Part shown: piece after piece, positions 24,181 through 34,121 of the stretch
How positions within the stretch are numbered: position 1 is the first letter of the stretch
Layout: each line of letters begins with the position of its first letter
Assembly: GCA_949752745.1 (NCBI GenBank)
Contig: OX457031.1
Location: 8,221,328-8,285,327, forward strand
Origin: Protula sp. h YS-2021
Lineage: Eukaryota > Annelida > Polychaeta > Sabellida > Serpulidae
DNA length: 64,000 nt
Direction: 5' to 3'
Translations under genes and position numbers: made by a program
Notes under the pieces: generated by a model
What the model was told of the DNA's origin: nothing
Databases searched by the model: none
The model's input: only the letters and a program-made list of their open reading frames with translations

Positions 24181-25090
24181 GTGCCCCCCAATCACGGATT
24201 TTGTCCGAATGTTAAAACTCCCCATCCCCCCCCTCTATCACGGATTTTTCCACATCTTAGTCCCCCCCCCCCCGTTCCCATCAAGACACCCCGCCCCCAA
24301 CCATCCCAGCAAACAACCGACGTCTTTTTTGGTTGAAAAAAGGTTGGATTTTGGTCGCGACGACTTCACAACCATATTCTGACCTATTACCCCAAAACCC
24401 GACTTTATTCCGACGTCGAGGCGAAGTCGGTTTTCTGACGTCATTCCGACGTTAAAAAACGACCAAAAAGCGATAAACATTATTATCGCTCACCGGAAAT
24501 GGAAGTCATTTTCAAAAAGAGGAAGAAAAAACGTAATTTTTACATGAAAATTTAAGAATTTTGATGGCGCGTCGGTATTTTTCTTCCTAGATTGTAAAAA
24601 TGCACATGGAAAATGCTTTCGTATGTATTTCACAATAGCAGTTGAATGATTAATTATCTATTAATTATATAACTCTAGTCAGTTTCAGGTCGGAATCCGA
24701 CGTCGGTTCCAATTTCATATACAATCTAAAACAGACTTAATTCCGACGTCGGATTTAGGTCGGAACCCGACGTCATTCCTACGTTGAAAACCCGACGTCG
24801 GTTCCATTTCATATACAACCAAAACAGGCACCTCAGTCCGACGTCGGAAATGTCGGGTCACGACGTCGACCCGACGTCATTCTGACGTCTTAATGTTTGC
24901 TGGGATCACGGATTTTTCCGCATGGTAACGTCCCCTTCCCCACCACGGATTTTGTCAGCATGTTAACCCCCCCCCCCCGCATCCTTTTCCTCATATGTTG
25001 AAACTCTCTCCCCACTTCCCCGCGCATTTTTCCGCATGTTAATCCCCCTCCCCCCCCCCCCCCCTCAAGGATCCCCCCCCCCCCGTGTCA
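24181..25090. repeat. C-rich cacggatttt repeat interrupted by a MITE
   Basis: Degenerate units with cacggatttttccgcatg and gttaac plus poly-C runs occur on both sides of the MITE at 24305-24904. The MITE therefore inserted into a pre-existing repeat. Confidence 0.65.
24305..24904 (-). mobile_element. 600-bp MITE with CCCAGCAAAC termini, copy 2
   Basis: Reverse-orientation copy of the element at 19149-19748, also exactly 600 bp, with the same termini and gacgtcgg-rich ends. Flanking at dinucleotides on both sides would again fit a 2-bp target duplication. Confidence 0.88.
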
Positions 25091-25969
25091 GTCACACATT
25101 TGTGTCCAGCAACAAGCTCCCACTGAGATAAATCAATAAATTGCGTTGAAGACAGAAATTACATAAAAGTGTTTACTTTGTTGTGTGTTATTGGCAGCTT
25201 TCTGCTGGCGTTAGTCACAACATGAACCCGCTGCACTTCCGCCTACATTTCAGGCCTAACCCGCAAACGCATCGATTTCTGTTCTCAGTCAACACACGGG
25301 CACCAATGAGGCCTGCGCTCGCTGTGAGAATGAAATCCTCTGTTAGTTTTGCATAGTGTGTTGTTTTGCTGGTGTATACTGGGTATTTCTCGCAATACAT
25401 TTTAAATCTTTTGGTTGTACGCCAAAGGTACAACAAATAGCTGTAACCGGATTCTAATTACTGTTTTTCGTCGAAGAGCCAATAAAGTATGGCGCATGTT
25501 ATGAACTGCATGCAGGCCAGCACTCAGCACTCACTCACTCACTCACTCAAACGATTGATTTCTAAGAACAAAAGTCGTCGACAGTGCAGATGAAACTATA
25601 AATACACTCGAACACGCGTCATTGGAAAACACTGGTTTTATTCGAACAGTTCGAGTCGGAATGACGTCATTTCGCTTATAACGGACAGATCAGACACAGC
25701 GGATATCAAATTGGATAAACTTATAAGGTATGGTTGTAGTTTTGACAAAAATTTTAAACTGGAGAAGAGGCTGGAGTAACACTTCCTGTAATAACTTTAT
25801 CCCCAGGGATCAAGTTTCTCCATAAGGACGCAATGTGCGGCGTGGATAAGCGTGTCCCAAAAAAAAAAAAAAAAAAAAAAAACGCGCGGAGAAAGAGGGG
25901 GTCATTTTGAGGCCAGACGCCGTCAGCGCGGAGTGCCAGCTTCGTTTTAAAAGGTGCCCCGGTAAGCAC
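25091..25969. other. Gene-free stretch
   Basis: Contains a (cact)n microsatellite near 25528-25550 and a run of about 24 A at 25858-25882. No gene is recognised. Confidence 0.5.
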
Positions 25970-26345
25970 ACCCAAGTAAAACCCATGTAAAACCCAGGGT
26001 TATTTTTGGCCTTCCCACGTGAATCCCATGCAGGGATTTGCATGGGAATGAGACAAAAATCGAGGTAAAATCCATGGTCGGAATTCCCACGCATAATCCA
26101 TGCATTTCCCAGTTGGGATCCACCTGGGTTTACCCGGGTGGGATTTACATGGGCATTCCCATACATATTTCATGTGTATTTTACAGGGGGTTTCCCAGGG
26201 TGGGAAAACCCAGGCATTTCACACCCAGAAATGGCTCCTTTCTCCACGGGATTAATATGGGTTTTCCCCTTTCCCACCTCCCCATGCAAATCCTAATTAA
26301 AACCCATACATATCCCACATGGGAAAATTTTCTGGTACTCCGCGT
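25970..26345. repeat. Degenerate CATGGGA/CCCATG repeat
   Basis: Dense, irregular half-palindromes cccatgtaaaaccca, catgggaat and cccacatggg run through about 375 bp. This resembles a small dispersed element built of inverted ccca/tggg units. No coding frame is supported. Confidence 0.55.
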
Positions 26346-26514
26346 TTCCAACAAAAAGGGGTATTTCGGACTTTCAGGTGCGTTTAGTTAAGAAGAGTTA
26401 TTCATGGGTTACACTGTGGGGCACTCGGGTCTATCCGGGGAAATCTTGATATGTGACTCCAGTCGGTCCAGATAAAAATATGACTTCACTGACTGACCGT
26501 TAAGCTTGGACGTG

Positions 26515-26675
26515 TGCTGTGTGCATGCGTGGTGTAACATGCCGTGTGACGCTGCTTGTCACCGGTATACGGTGCGATTGTGTAGTGTAACATGCAGTGT
26601 AACACTGCTTATCACCGGTCTGCCGTGCGCATGTGTAGTGTAACATGCCGTTCAACATTGATTAGCACCGGGTGA
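26515..26675. repeat. 63-bp tandem repeat, three copies
   Basis: The unit contains gtgtaacatgc(c/a)gtgtaac and ttatcaccggt. Copies are diverged. Confidence 0.7.
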
Positions 26676-26769
26676 GACGCGCGAATTTGTTGATGCCATT
26701 TAACACCGGTAAGATGCCATTTATGAAGGGCAAAAACCGCATCCAAAGAAAGCTTTTATCTATTTTTAC

Positions 26770-27228
26770 ATACCTTCTCCCATCCTTCCATTCCTCCTTT
26801 TACATAAACCCTTCCATTCCTCCTTTTACATAAACCCTTCCATTCCTCCTTTTACATAAACCCTTCCATTCCTCCTTTTACATAAACCCTTCCATTCCTC
26901 CTTTTACATAAACCCTTCCATTCCTCCTTTTACATACCCCTAACATTCCTCCTTTTACAGAAACCTTTCCATTCCAACTTTTATATAAACCCTTCCATTC
27001 CTCCTTTTACATAAACTCTTCCATTCCTCCTTTTACATACCCCCAACATTCCTTCTTTTACATAAACCTTCCCATTCCTCCTTTTACATAAACCCTTCCA
27101 TTCCTCCTTTTACATAAACCCTTCCATTCCTCCTTTTACATAAACCCTTCCATTCCTCCTTTTACATAAACCCTTCCATCCCTCCTTTTACATAAACCTT
27201 CCATCCCTCCTTTTACATACCCCCCCTT
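26770..27228. repeat. 26-bp minisatellite
   Basis: About 17 copies of ttccattcctccttttacat plus aaaccc. Confidence 0.9.
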
Positions 27229-27700
27229 CTATCCCTTCTTTATTTCTGGCTGTTACGGAAAAGACGGGTGATTAAGTTTTGGGTATCCCCGCTTATTTTA
27301 GCCAAGGTTATAACCGTATATGTCCATTTAGTTCTATAATTAGCGGTCTTACTCATAACTTACTGTAGGTGGTCATAGTAATTGGTTCAGTTTGATTTGA
27401 TGATCAGTGTGCGACAGCTGCCACGACACTCCACACAGGCAAACAAACATGGGCGAATCAGTCAGCAAAAACGCGCGCCATTGCACACTGTGCTGCAGAC
27501 AGTCCAGGTTCGTTATTTCACTTATTATTTATGTCTATGGCAATAAAAATTAATATCTTCAGTGACTGGGATAGCTCTTGTTATTCTTTCTCTCGGCTTA
27601 TTAACGGCATTATTAAGGTGATCAGTGGGAAAATGGAAATCTGCAGAATCTACAATGCTGTGTATTACTTTAGAGCGTTGCTGTTTGTAATGGCTTCATT
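27229..27700. other. Gene-free stretch
   Basis: An ATG at 27449 opens a short frame ending at a cag/gttcgt junction (27507/27508). It could be an upstream exon of the CARD gene, but the phase does not fit the exon at 29886. Nothing else is seen. Confidence 0.35.
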
Positions 27701-28015
27701 GGTTAGCAGTGACCAGTCTGACACGGTCATTGATTGTAGTAGTCACCAATCTAACACCAATCTAACACGTTCATTTGTTGTAGTAGTCACCAATCTAACA
27801 CGTTCATTCCCTGTAGTAGTGACCAGTCTGACACGTTCTTTGATTGTAGCAGTGACCAGTCTGACAGATTCAATGGCTGTGGTAATAACCAGTCTGACAC
27901 GGTCATTGATTGTAGCAGTAACCAGACTGACACGTTCAGTGATTGTAGTATAGTAGTAACCAGTCTGACACGTTCGTTGGTTTTAGCAGTAACCAGTCTG
28001 ACACACCTCTGATAA
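27701..28015. repeat. 33-bp minisatellite
   Basis: About nine copies of a unit containing gaccagtctgacacgttcat and tgattgtagtagt. Confidence 0.85.
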
Positions 28016-28204
28016 GGGGTTGTATCAAGGTGACTATCGTGCGACGACGCCGCGCGAACTACACAACAGCTTCGATACACGACCGACGGAAAAGAGGTGC
28101 GTTACGGCTTCGTGGGTATCGTCACACCGGTACCTTAGTGCAGTTACCGAACAGTATTTCAATATTTCTCTTGCCGTTTTCTCTTTTCTGTCAATAAATG
28201 ACAG

Positions 28205-28290
28205 CGCTTTTGTGTATCATTGTCACCACTGTCGCTTTGGTCACCATTGCCATCATTGTTGACCATTGTCAACATCGTCATTATCATGTC
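28205..28290. repeat. cattgtcacca short tandem repeat
   Basis: Nine-base units of the type accattgtc/atcattgtt. The same type forms a longer tract at 29550-29735. Confidence 0.6.
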
Positions 28291-28317
28291 TCCCCAAACA
28301 AGGGGAGACATTTACAA

Positions 28318-28532
28318 TGGGCGGATTTCACAACTCCAGTCTAGACCTGATCTGGAGCAAACTCAGTCTAGACCGCGGTTAAGACTGGGTTTCAGACCAT
28401 GGTGAATTTCACAGCCTCGGTCCAGACCACACTCACATGTGATTTTCTATGTCCGTACAAACTAAGAAAACCCAGTCTAGATTAGGTTTGAAACCTGGAC
28501 CAGGTCTAGACTTAAGTTGTGAAATCGGCCCA
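28318..28532. mobile_element. 215-bp MITE-like inverted repeat element
   Basis: Ends are imperfect inverted repeats of about 34 bases: tgggcggatttcacaact then agtctagacctg on the left, and the complement caggtctaga then agttgtgaaatcggccca on the right. Inside are more gtctagacc motifs. Target duplication is not clear. Confidence 0.65.
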
Positions 28533-28544
28533 GTGTTTGTACGT

Positions 28545-28857
28545 TCTATATGTGTGTATGTGCCGGTATGTACGAGCGAGTATGTATGTGTGTGTCAGTC
28601 CGTTGTGAACAAAATGTTGTGTGCAAGGTATCTCGAGAACGAACAGCCTTCCTGGTGCTATTTGGCCGATGGTAATGTGCGAAGACAAGGTAGTCTATCA
28701 TGGTTATAACTACACTTAGGGTACAGACCATTACCGTTGCCTTGGGTAAAAGGGTTAGAGTTGTGTTTATAGTCGGACAAACAGTAAGTAGCTGGTAGGG
28801 GGGGGGGGGGGGGGGGAGGAGCGCGTGTGATGGTTGGCAAAAAAAAAAAAAGAAAAT
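28545..28857. other. Gene-free stretch with homopolymer runs
   Basis: A G-run at 28798-28817 and an A-run near 28840-28852. No gene. Confidence 0.5.
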
Positions 28858-29130
28858 CCCGACCACCCTCAAGACCTGGATAAAAAGATGTAAGTAAGAA
28901 CCGTCTGTCGTGACCCCTTCAAGATTCGGGTAAAAAGACGTACGGTAAGACCTGCCTGTCTTGACCAACTTCCAGACCCGGATAAAAATGTAACGTACAG
29001 TAAAACTACTAAAGTGACCAACTTTAGATCTGGATAAGAAGGGCCTACACTAAAACCCGTTTTAGCGACCACCTTCCAGACTCGGATGAAAAAAAGACAC
29101 CCATTTATATCTGTTTTAGTGACCACCATC
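28858..29130. repeat. Tandem repeat, unit about 60 bp
   Basis: Four to five diverged copies of tgaccacctt(c)cagac(c/t)(c/t)ggataaaaa followed by a variable gtaagacc block. Confidence 0.65.
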
Positions 29131-29159
29131 TGCTTGGTTTATTTTGAGTTTTTTTCGCA

Positions 29160-29560
29160 ATGAATTAAGGTTATGTTTGCAAAAATGAATTTTTTATTTC
29201 AGTAATTAAAAAAAAGGATTTTTTTTTGGGGGGGGGGGGGGGGTTCATGGGTTTAGTCGGGGAGACATTTGTTTTTGTTTACAAAAACAAGAAATTAAGT
29301 AGGTATCGATTGAAAGTGTATAATATTAATCTGTACTCTTATGTTTTGTGTGCACTGGCCGCTCTAGTTATGATTATGTTTACAGAAATGAATCTTTTAT
29401 TTCAGTTATTAAAACGGTTATTGGTGAATTATGGTTAGTCGGGGAGACATTTGTTTTTTGTTTACAAAAACAAGAAATTAAGTATAGGCGTCGATTGAAA
29501 GTGTGTAAAATAAGCGTGTGCTCTTATGTCTTGTGTGCACTGGCTGCTCTAGTTGTCATT
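29160..29560. repeat. Tandem duplication of about 200 bp
   Basis: Two copies share atgtttacagaaatgaat, ttagtcggggagacatttgt, acaaaaacaagaaattaag and tcttatgt(t/c)ttgtgtgcactg. A poly-T/poly-G run at about 29219-29243 separates parts of the first copy. Confidence 0.8.
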
Positions 29561-29735
29561 ATTGTCACCACTGGCATTATTGTCCTCATTAGCAACATTG
29601 TCACCATTGTCATCATTAGTAATGTTGTCACCATTGTCAATAGTCACCACTGTCACCGTTGTCATCATTGTCACCATTGTCATCATTGTCACCATTGTCA
29701 CCTTTGTCAACATTGTCAACATTGTCACACAACTT
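29561..29735. repeat. 9/18-bp minisatellite
   Basis: Units accattgtc and atcattgtc alternate. Located about 150 bp upstream of the first CARD exon, probably in its preceding intron. Confidence 0.8.
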
Positions 29736-29885
29736 TTAAAGGTGCCATTTTGTATGGTTCATGAATTATTATTTGTAACGTTTTGAGGAATTTTAAAAGA
29801 GAAAAATGAAAAAAAGTTTGAAAAGGAACAGACTATTTCAGTTTTGGCGATGTATGTAGAGAAATAACTGTTGTTCTTTGCACAG

Positions 29886-30203
29886 CCAAGTCGTATGAGG
29901 ACGTGTTTCGGCGGGAGTCGGCCTTCCTGCGCCGCACGATGCGCCAGCCGTGTGAGCTCGGCAGCAAGCTGCTCACTCGTAACTGTCTCAGCTACGACGA
30001 CCTGACGAAGATCGAGGCGGAGGCGGCGGTGGGCGAGCAGACGCAGATCCTCATCGACGTGGTGGCCCGCAAGCACTGCTTCGTCGAGCTCTACGACATC
30101 CTGCTGGAGGAGGAGTCGCCTCTCGTCGACTACCTGGAAATCAAGAGAAACTCGAGCGAATACGTCAGCGACGGCGAGTTCGTCAGGAAGCTGGGCATGC
30201 GCG
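29886..30203 (+). CDS. Host gene, exon with CARD domain 1
   Basis: Internal exon preceded by an acceptor (ttctttgcacag) and followed by a donor (gtgcgt), both phase 1. The translation has the six-helix CARD pattern: ESAFLRRTMRQPCELGSKLL, LSYDDLTKIEAE, TQILIDVVARKHCFVELYDI, then EEESPLVDYLEI. CARDs act in homotypic complexes of apoptosis and innate immune signalling. GC-rich codon choice contrasts with the surrounding DNA, which supports real coding. The gene's 5' end was not found upstream; it may lie in or before the repeats to the left. Confidence 0.85.
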
Positions 30204-30289
30204 GTGCGTGTTTACACTACCTCGGCCGCCTTCTGCTGTGTTTATCTCAGAAAGCAGCTGAGGTTTTTGTGGCATAAAGTAAGAATCGT

Positions 30290-31365
30290 AGGACTATTCT
30301 GCCCGCTGACTATTCCGTCCCCGGACTATTGCGCCCCGGACTATTGCCCCCGGACTATTCAGCCCCGGACTAGTGTGGGCGGATAAATGGTTTTTCGCCA
30401 AATTGCTGTCTATCAATTTACAAAAATTATGCATGAACATGGACAAGCATTTTTTCACCAGTTTCTTTTTTTTTTTTTAAGAATAATTGCGTTTCCGATC
30501 TTTTGCATGCAATGAAATGTGCATGTGGTGGCGTTTCCATCGATGAATCATTTGTCATCAATGTTACCAGTAGAACTGCTGTTATGGTGTTTTTATTGCA
30601 ATCTTACAGCAGTTACATTGTAAACACCAGAATTATGAACAGCCGTGATTTGGAATGTTTGTGGCAGATTGCACAAAAGAGTAACTTTAGAGAGACTACC
30701 TAGAGAATATTCATACAAAATTTGAAAACAATGCGATTAAAACTGGGGTGAAGCAGCAGTTTTAGCCCTCAACCAATATTGTCTGAAGGCTATTGCTAAA
30801 CTTTTTTTGTCCGGGCGATATCTCTGAAAACTATGTATCGGAGCTTCAAAAAAAAAAAACTTACAGGAAGAAAGTAATTATAGTGTAGATGTGTAACGGG
30901 GGGTTCAGATTGTCCCATGTCCATTCGTCTGTCCGTCCGTCGCACTTTAAACTTTTTCTTGTCCGGGCGATATCTCAAAAACTATTTATCAGATCTTAAC
31001 CAAACCTTACAGGAAGAAATTATATATAGTGTAGATGTGCAAGGACCGTCCGTCGCTCGTTCCGTTAGACCTTGTATATTGTTTTTGTCCAGGCGGTATT
31101 TCAAAAGAGTAACTGGACCACTGAGGGCTCTGCATTTCCGATGCCTGTGTTTAAAATGCAATTTTACATGCGTACGCACAGACGACAGATGCCCCCCATC
31201 CGCACTTATGGGACTAGTCCGGCACGACGAAATCGATTGGTCTAAAAAAGGTTCATTGAAATTGACGAGGGAATCGTCCCTGGGCCAGTAGTCCTACGGG
31301 GGCAGTGTCCAAGGGGGCAATTATTGGATTGGGGAGGGGAGTAGTCCGGGGGCAAGTGTCCCGCA
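30290..31365. mobile_element. Possible non-autonomous element with ggactattgcccc ends
   Basis: The left side has several ggactattc(c/g)...cccc units (30291-30375). The right side has the complementary gggggcaattattgg and agtagtccgggggcaa (31300-31365). Between them is a copy of the gcgatatctc dispersed repeat (about 30790-31130). Exact ends and target duplication were not resolved. Confidence 0.4.
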
Positions 31366-31384
31366 CCATACACTCCGGCCTGTG

Positions 31385-31704
31385 TGTTGTTCATGTAGCA
31401 TTCCTGGCGTGTCTGTTGTTGTAGCATTCCTGGCGTGTCTGTTGTTGTAAAGTTCTTGACCCGTCGTTGTTGTAGCGTTCCTGACGTTGTTGTAGGGTCC
31501 CTGACGTGTCTGTTGTTGTTGTAGCGTTCCTGACGTATCTGTTGTTGTTGTAGCGTTTCTGATGTGTCTATTGTTGTTGTTGTAGCGTTCCTGACATGTC
31601 CGATTTTGTAGCGTTCGTGATGTGTCTGTTGCTGTAGGGTTCCTGACGTGTCTGCTGTTGTTGTTATAGCGTTCCTGACGTGTCTGTTGTTGTTGCTGTT
31701 GTAG
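31385..31704 (+). repeat. Minisatellite of the 3' splice site
   Basis: About 12 units of 20-33 bp, each with a T/G-rich run (tgttgttgttg), a tag or taa trinucleotide, then cgttcctgacg(t/g). The final unit is the genuine acceptor plus the first bases of the next exon. The array therefore offers about ten decoy acceptors of nearly identical sequence just upstream of the true one. Confidence 0.85.
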
Positions 31705-32001
31705 CGTTCCTGACGGAGACAGACAGGAAGGTGCTCAAGAGATACTACTGCTACATCACGAGGAACACGACCAACGTCGACGACGTCTTCACGCACCTCT
31801 ATCAAAATGACGTCATTGATGACGTCACTTTCGAAAAACTGCAAACAAAGCAAGGAGAAATCGCAAAAATGGAGTATTTCGTTCAAAGTAACATGTCAAG
31901 ATGGACTTACCAGGAACTCAGGAACTTCTGTGATATTTTAATGGATGAGAATAGTCACGTGGCGGAAGTACTATGGCCCATTGTGTTCACGGCTGATCCC
32001 G
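31705..32001 (+). CDS. Host gene, exon with CARD-like domain 2
   Basis: Bounded by acceptor ctgttgtag and donor gtaagt, both phase 1, so it joins in frame to the CARD 1 exon. The protein has a second death-fold, CARD-like pattern: DRKVLKRYYCYITRNT, VDDVFTHLYQNDVIDDVTFE, IAKMEYFVQS, YQELRNFCDILMDENSHVAE. One exon per domain with symmetric phase-1 introns is the usual form of shuffled domain modules. Divergence from typical CARDs makes the subfamily uncertain; a death domain is the alternative. Confidence 0.8.
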
Positions 32002-32643
32002 GTAAGTGCTGTTAGCCAGGCCTTGCTTGCTGGCAAGCCATATACGCGTGTGGCCGAGCGAATCCAGAGTGCGTGTAATGTAGTGTACGCACCACTTCCT
32101 CGAATTGCTTACCAAAACTAGATGTTGTCAGAGAGAACCAGGATCCCCCGTGAAACTCATTGTCACAATAAATTAATAACTATACGCCATTTTATTAAGT
32201 TTCCTTGACAGATTCGAAACCACCATCTATAAAGAAGTTTTATTGCTGTAATTTTGACAATTTTTCATCGATCAAACTGAAACCTTGACGTTGCACAGCT
32301 ACATACACTAGAGATTGCACATATATGAAAGAATAATAGCTCTTACATGATTCCTTAATAGAGAAGTTGACTCCACAAGGCACCCACGAAAGACCTCAAT
32401 TTAGGCTATTTTCAGAGGGCTGTAATTGTGACACTTTTTACACACCTATACACCGCACCGGAGGGAGAAACTGCGTGCCGAACACAGCACAAAATGATTC
32501 CAAATTTTCTGTCTCGCTTATGATGATGAGAATTAACGTCACGGTCAAGGTCACGAAAATATACCCAATCTTACATCGTTTTTATATACGGGTATATATT
32601 AGTTCCACCTAACTCTTTTTTTTAATGTATGCTTTTTTTACAG
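32002..32643 (+). other. Intron of the CARD gene
   Basis: Begins gtaagt and ends ctttttttacag. No repeat array is seen. Confidence 0.75.
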
Positions 32644-33036
32644 ATTTAAGACAAAGCATGTCATCGGTGATTTGCCAAACAGATTTAGAAACAGATTTGT
32701 CTGTAGACAAAAAGTGCGAAAATATGGCCTTGAAGTTGTACAGCAACAGAAAAACGCACCCACAAACGTCGATTGTCCTCGGTAACTATGGCGACGTGAC
32801 AGATGTGGTGGCGGGGAGCATCAAAATAACCATTGTTGTGCGGACTGTGGCTGCACTGAAGCAGCTGGTGAGCGACGTGGACACGGGCTGCATGCAGCAC
32901 CGCTTTAAGGGCTGGATTCTCTCTAACGCGCCGCGCTTCGATGCGGCTTGCGTAGTGGACGCCGATGTGTCCAGGAGCGACTACGTCCATGCCAGGCAGA
33001 CGCTCGAGGACCACGAAAACAAGTTAGCAACACAAG
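32644..33036 (+). CDS. Host gene, exon resembling the TRADD N-terminal domain
   Basis: Acceptor ttttttacag, donor gtactg, phase 1 at both ends. The protein contains IKITIVVRTVAALKQLV, then MQHRFKGWILSN and a DADVSRSDYVHARQTLEDHE end. This strand-helix pattern resembles the TRADD N-terminal (TRAF2-binding) domain by eye. If correct, the gene links CARDs to a TRAF-type adaptor module. The assignment rests on pattern only; a profile search would decide it. Confidence 0.65.
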
Positions 33037-33905
33037 GTACTGCTGTCTTTTTTATTATCAAAAACTTACTTACCCGGGTGAGGGGAGTTTGGGGAGGGAC
33101 ACACGGCGTGCCGTCAGACCGCCACAGGTAACAAAAAAAGCCCATGAACGAGGAGTGTGCAATCGCTGTACATTCGCCTCATTTTATGAGGATGAGGTGC
33201 GGCCTGTAAACTTCTTCCCTAATTCATAGATCGCCGAGCACTTCCTATGAGTGAGTGAGTGAGTGAGTAAGTGAGCGTGTGAGTTAGCGAGTAAGTCAGC
33301 GAGTGAGCGAGCGAGTGAGTTAGTGAATGAGTGAGCGAGCGAGTGAGTGAGTGAGCGGGTGAGTGAATGAGTGAGTCACTGGGGGCACAGCAAGAGCTGT
33401 GACAGCTCAAAATGAGACCAGGACCAGGAGCAGTCACCATTGTAGTGGCTAGCTTACTACGCCATGTTTTATGGTTTACAAATTGCATTGCTCTGCTTTC
33501 TTGCTACTTCAGGGTTGAGATTTCGTAAAATTTTCTAGTCGCCCGGCACAAAAGTTAGTCGTCCGGCGCAATTTTTGCCAAATTTGTGTAGCCCGCCTCA
33601 CATGTAAAAACAACAACAAATAGGTGTCTTAAGTATCCATAATTAGTAGTATTTGAAATTTATTCCAAATGTTAAAATCGACCGGAAAGCAAAATTTATA
33701 CAAAATCCATTTTCACGTAAAATTGTGTTTAAAATAATCAACAGTATTTACCTGAAAATACTCAGAAAAAAGTTAGTCGCCACTCGGGCGACCAACTCGA
33801 AAAAGTTGGTCGCCCGAGCCAAACGTTGGTCGCCACGGGCGACCGGGCGACCGGGCGACCGCGAAATCTCAACCCTGCTACTTGCATAGTTTTTTACTTT
33901 CACAG
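33037..33905 (+). other. Intron of the CARD gene with gtga repeat and MITE
   Basis: Begins gtactg and ends ttttactttcacag. Contains a (gtga)n-type microsatellite at about 33248-33378 and a hAT-like MITE at 33510-33877 that ends only 28 bases before the next acceptor-side exon. Confidence 0.65.
33510..33877. mobile_element. hAT-like MITE, 368 bp
   Basis: Terminal inverted repeats cagggttgagatttcg and cgaaatctcaaccctg. Flanks carry ctactt directly on both sides, a target duplication of 6-8 bp. Subterminal gtcgcc(c)gg/gggcgacc motifs are repeated. CAGGG termini and duplication size suggest the hAT superfamily; no transposase is present. Confidence 0.85.
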
Positions 33906-34121
33906 GAGTTTTGGAAACGCCAGTGCAATTTGGATTCTGCAAGGAGCGTGGAGAGGGTTTTGGTCACATGATGCCGTTGTGTGGTGTCACGTGACGCGTA
34001 TACGAGTTCCGATTGGTGCAGAAGAAGGAAAGATACCACGTGACGAGGACGTTCGCGTGATACAGATGCTGGCGAAGCAGCGAATCCCTGTCACGAGACC
34101 CGTCACGCCGTGCCCCTGTCT
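33906..34121 (+). CDS. Host gene, uncertain exon 4
   Basis: A good acceptor (ttttactttcacag) precedes it and a GTGAGT donor (34122) follows. Length 216 and both phases fit, but the phase-1 frame hits TGA twice. A coding-like start (VLETPVQFGFCKERGEG) lies in that frame. A coding-like later part (RVPIGAEEGKIPRDEDVRVI) lies in another frame, which ends TGA just past the donor. Either a frameshift (mutation or sequencing) lies near 33990, or the model is wrong. The 3' end of this exon is the first unit of the 10-kb array that follows. Confidence 0.45.

Larger units (their letters stand above)
30204..31704 (+). other. Intron between CARD exons
   Basis: Phase-1 intron, gtgcgt to ttgttgtag. It holds a repeat-bounded element (about 30290-31365) and a minisatellite made of its own 3' splice site (31385-31704). 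Confidence 0.75.

Noticed and set aside
27449..27507. Possible first exon of the CARD gene (MGESVSKNARH...)
   Set aside because: The donor after it is weak (gttcgt) and in phase 2, which does not fit the phase-1 acceptor at 29885. Without transcripts it cannot be linked.
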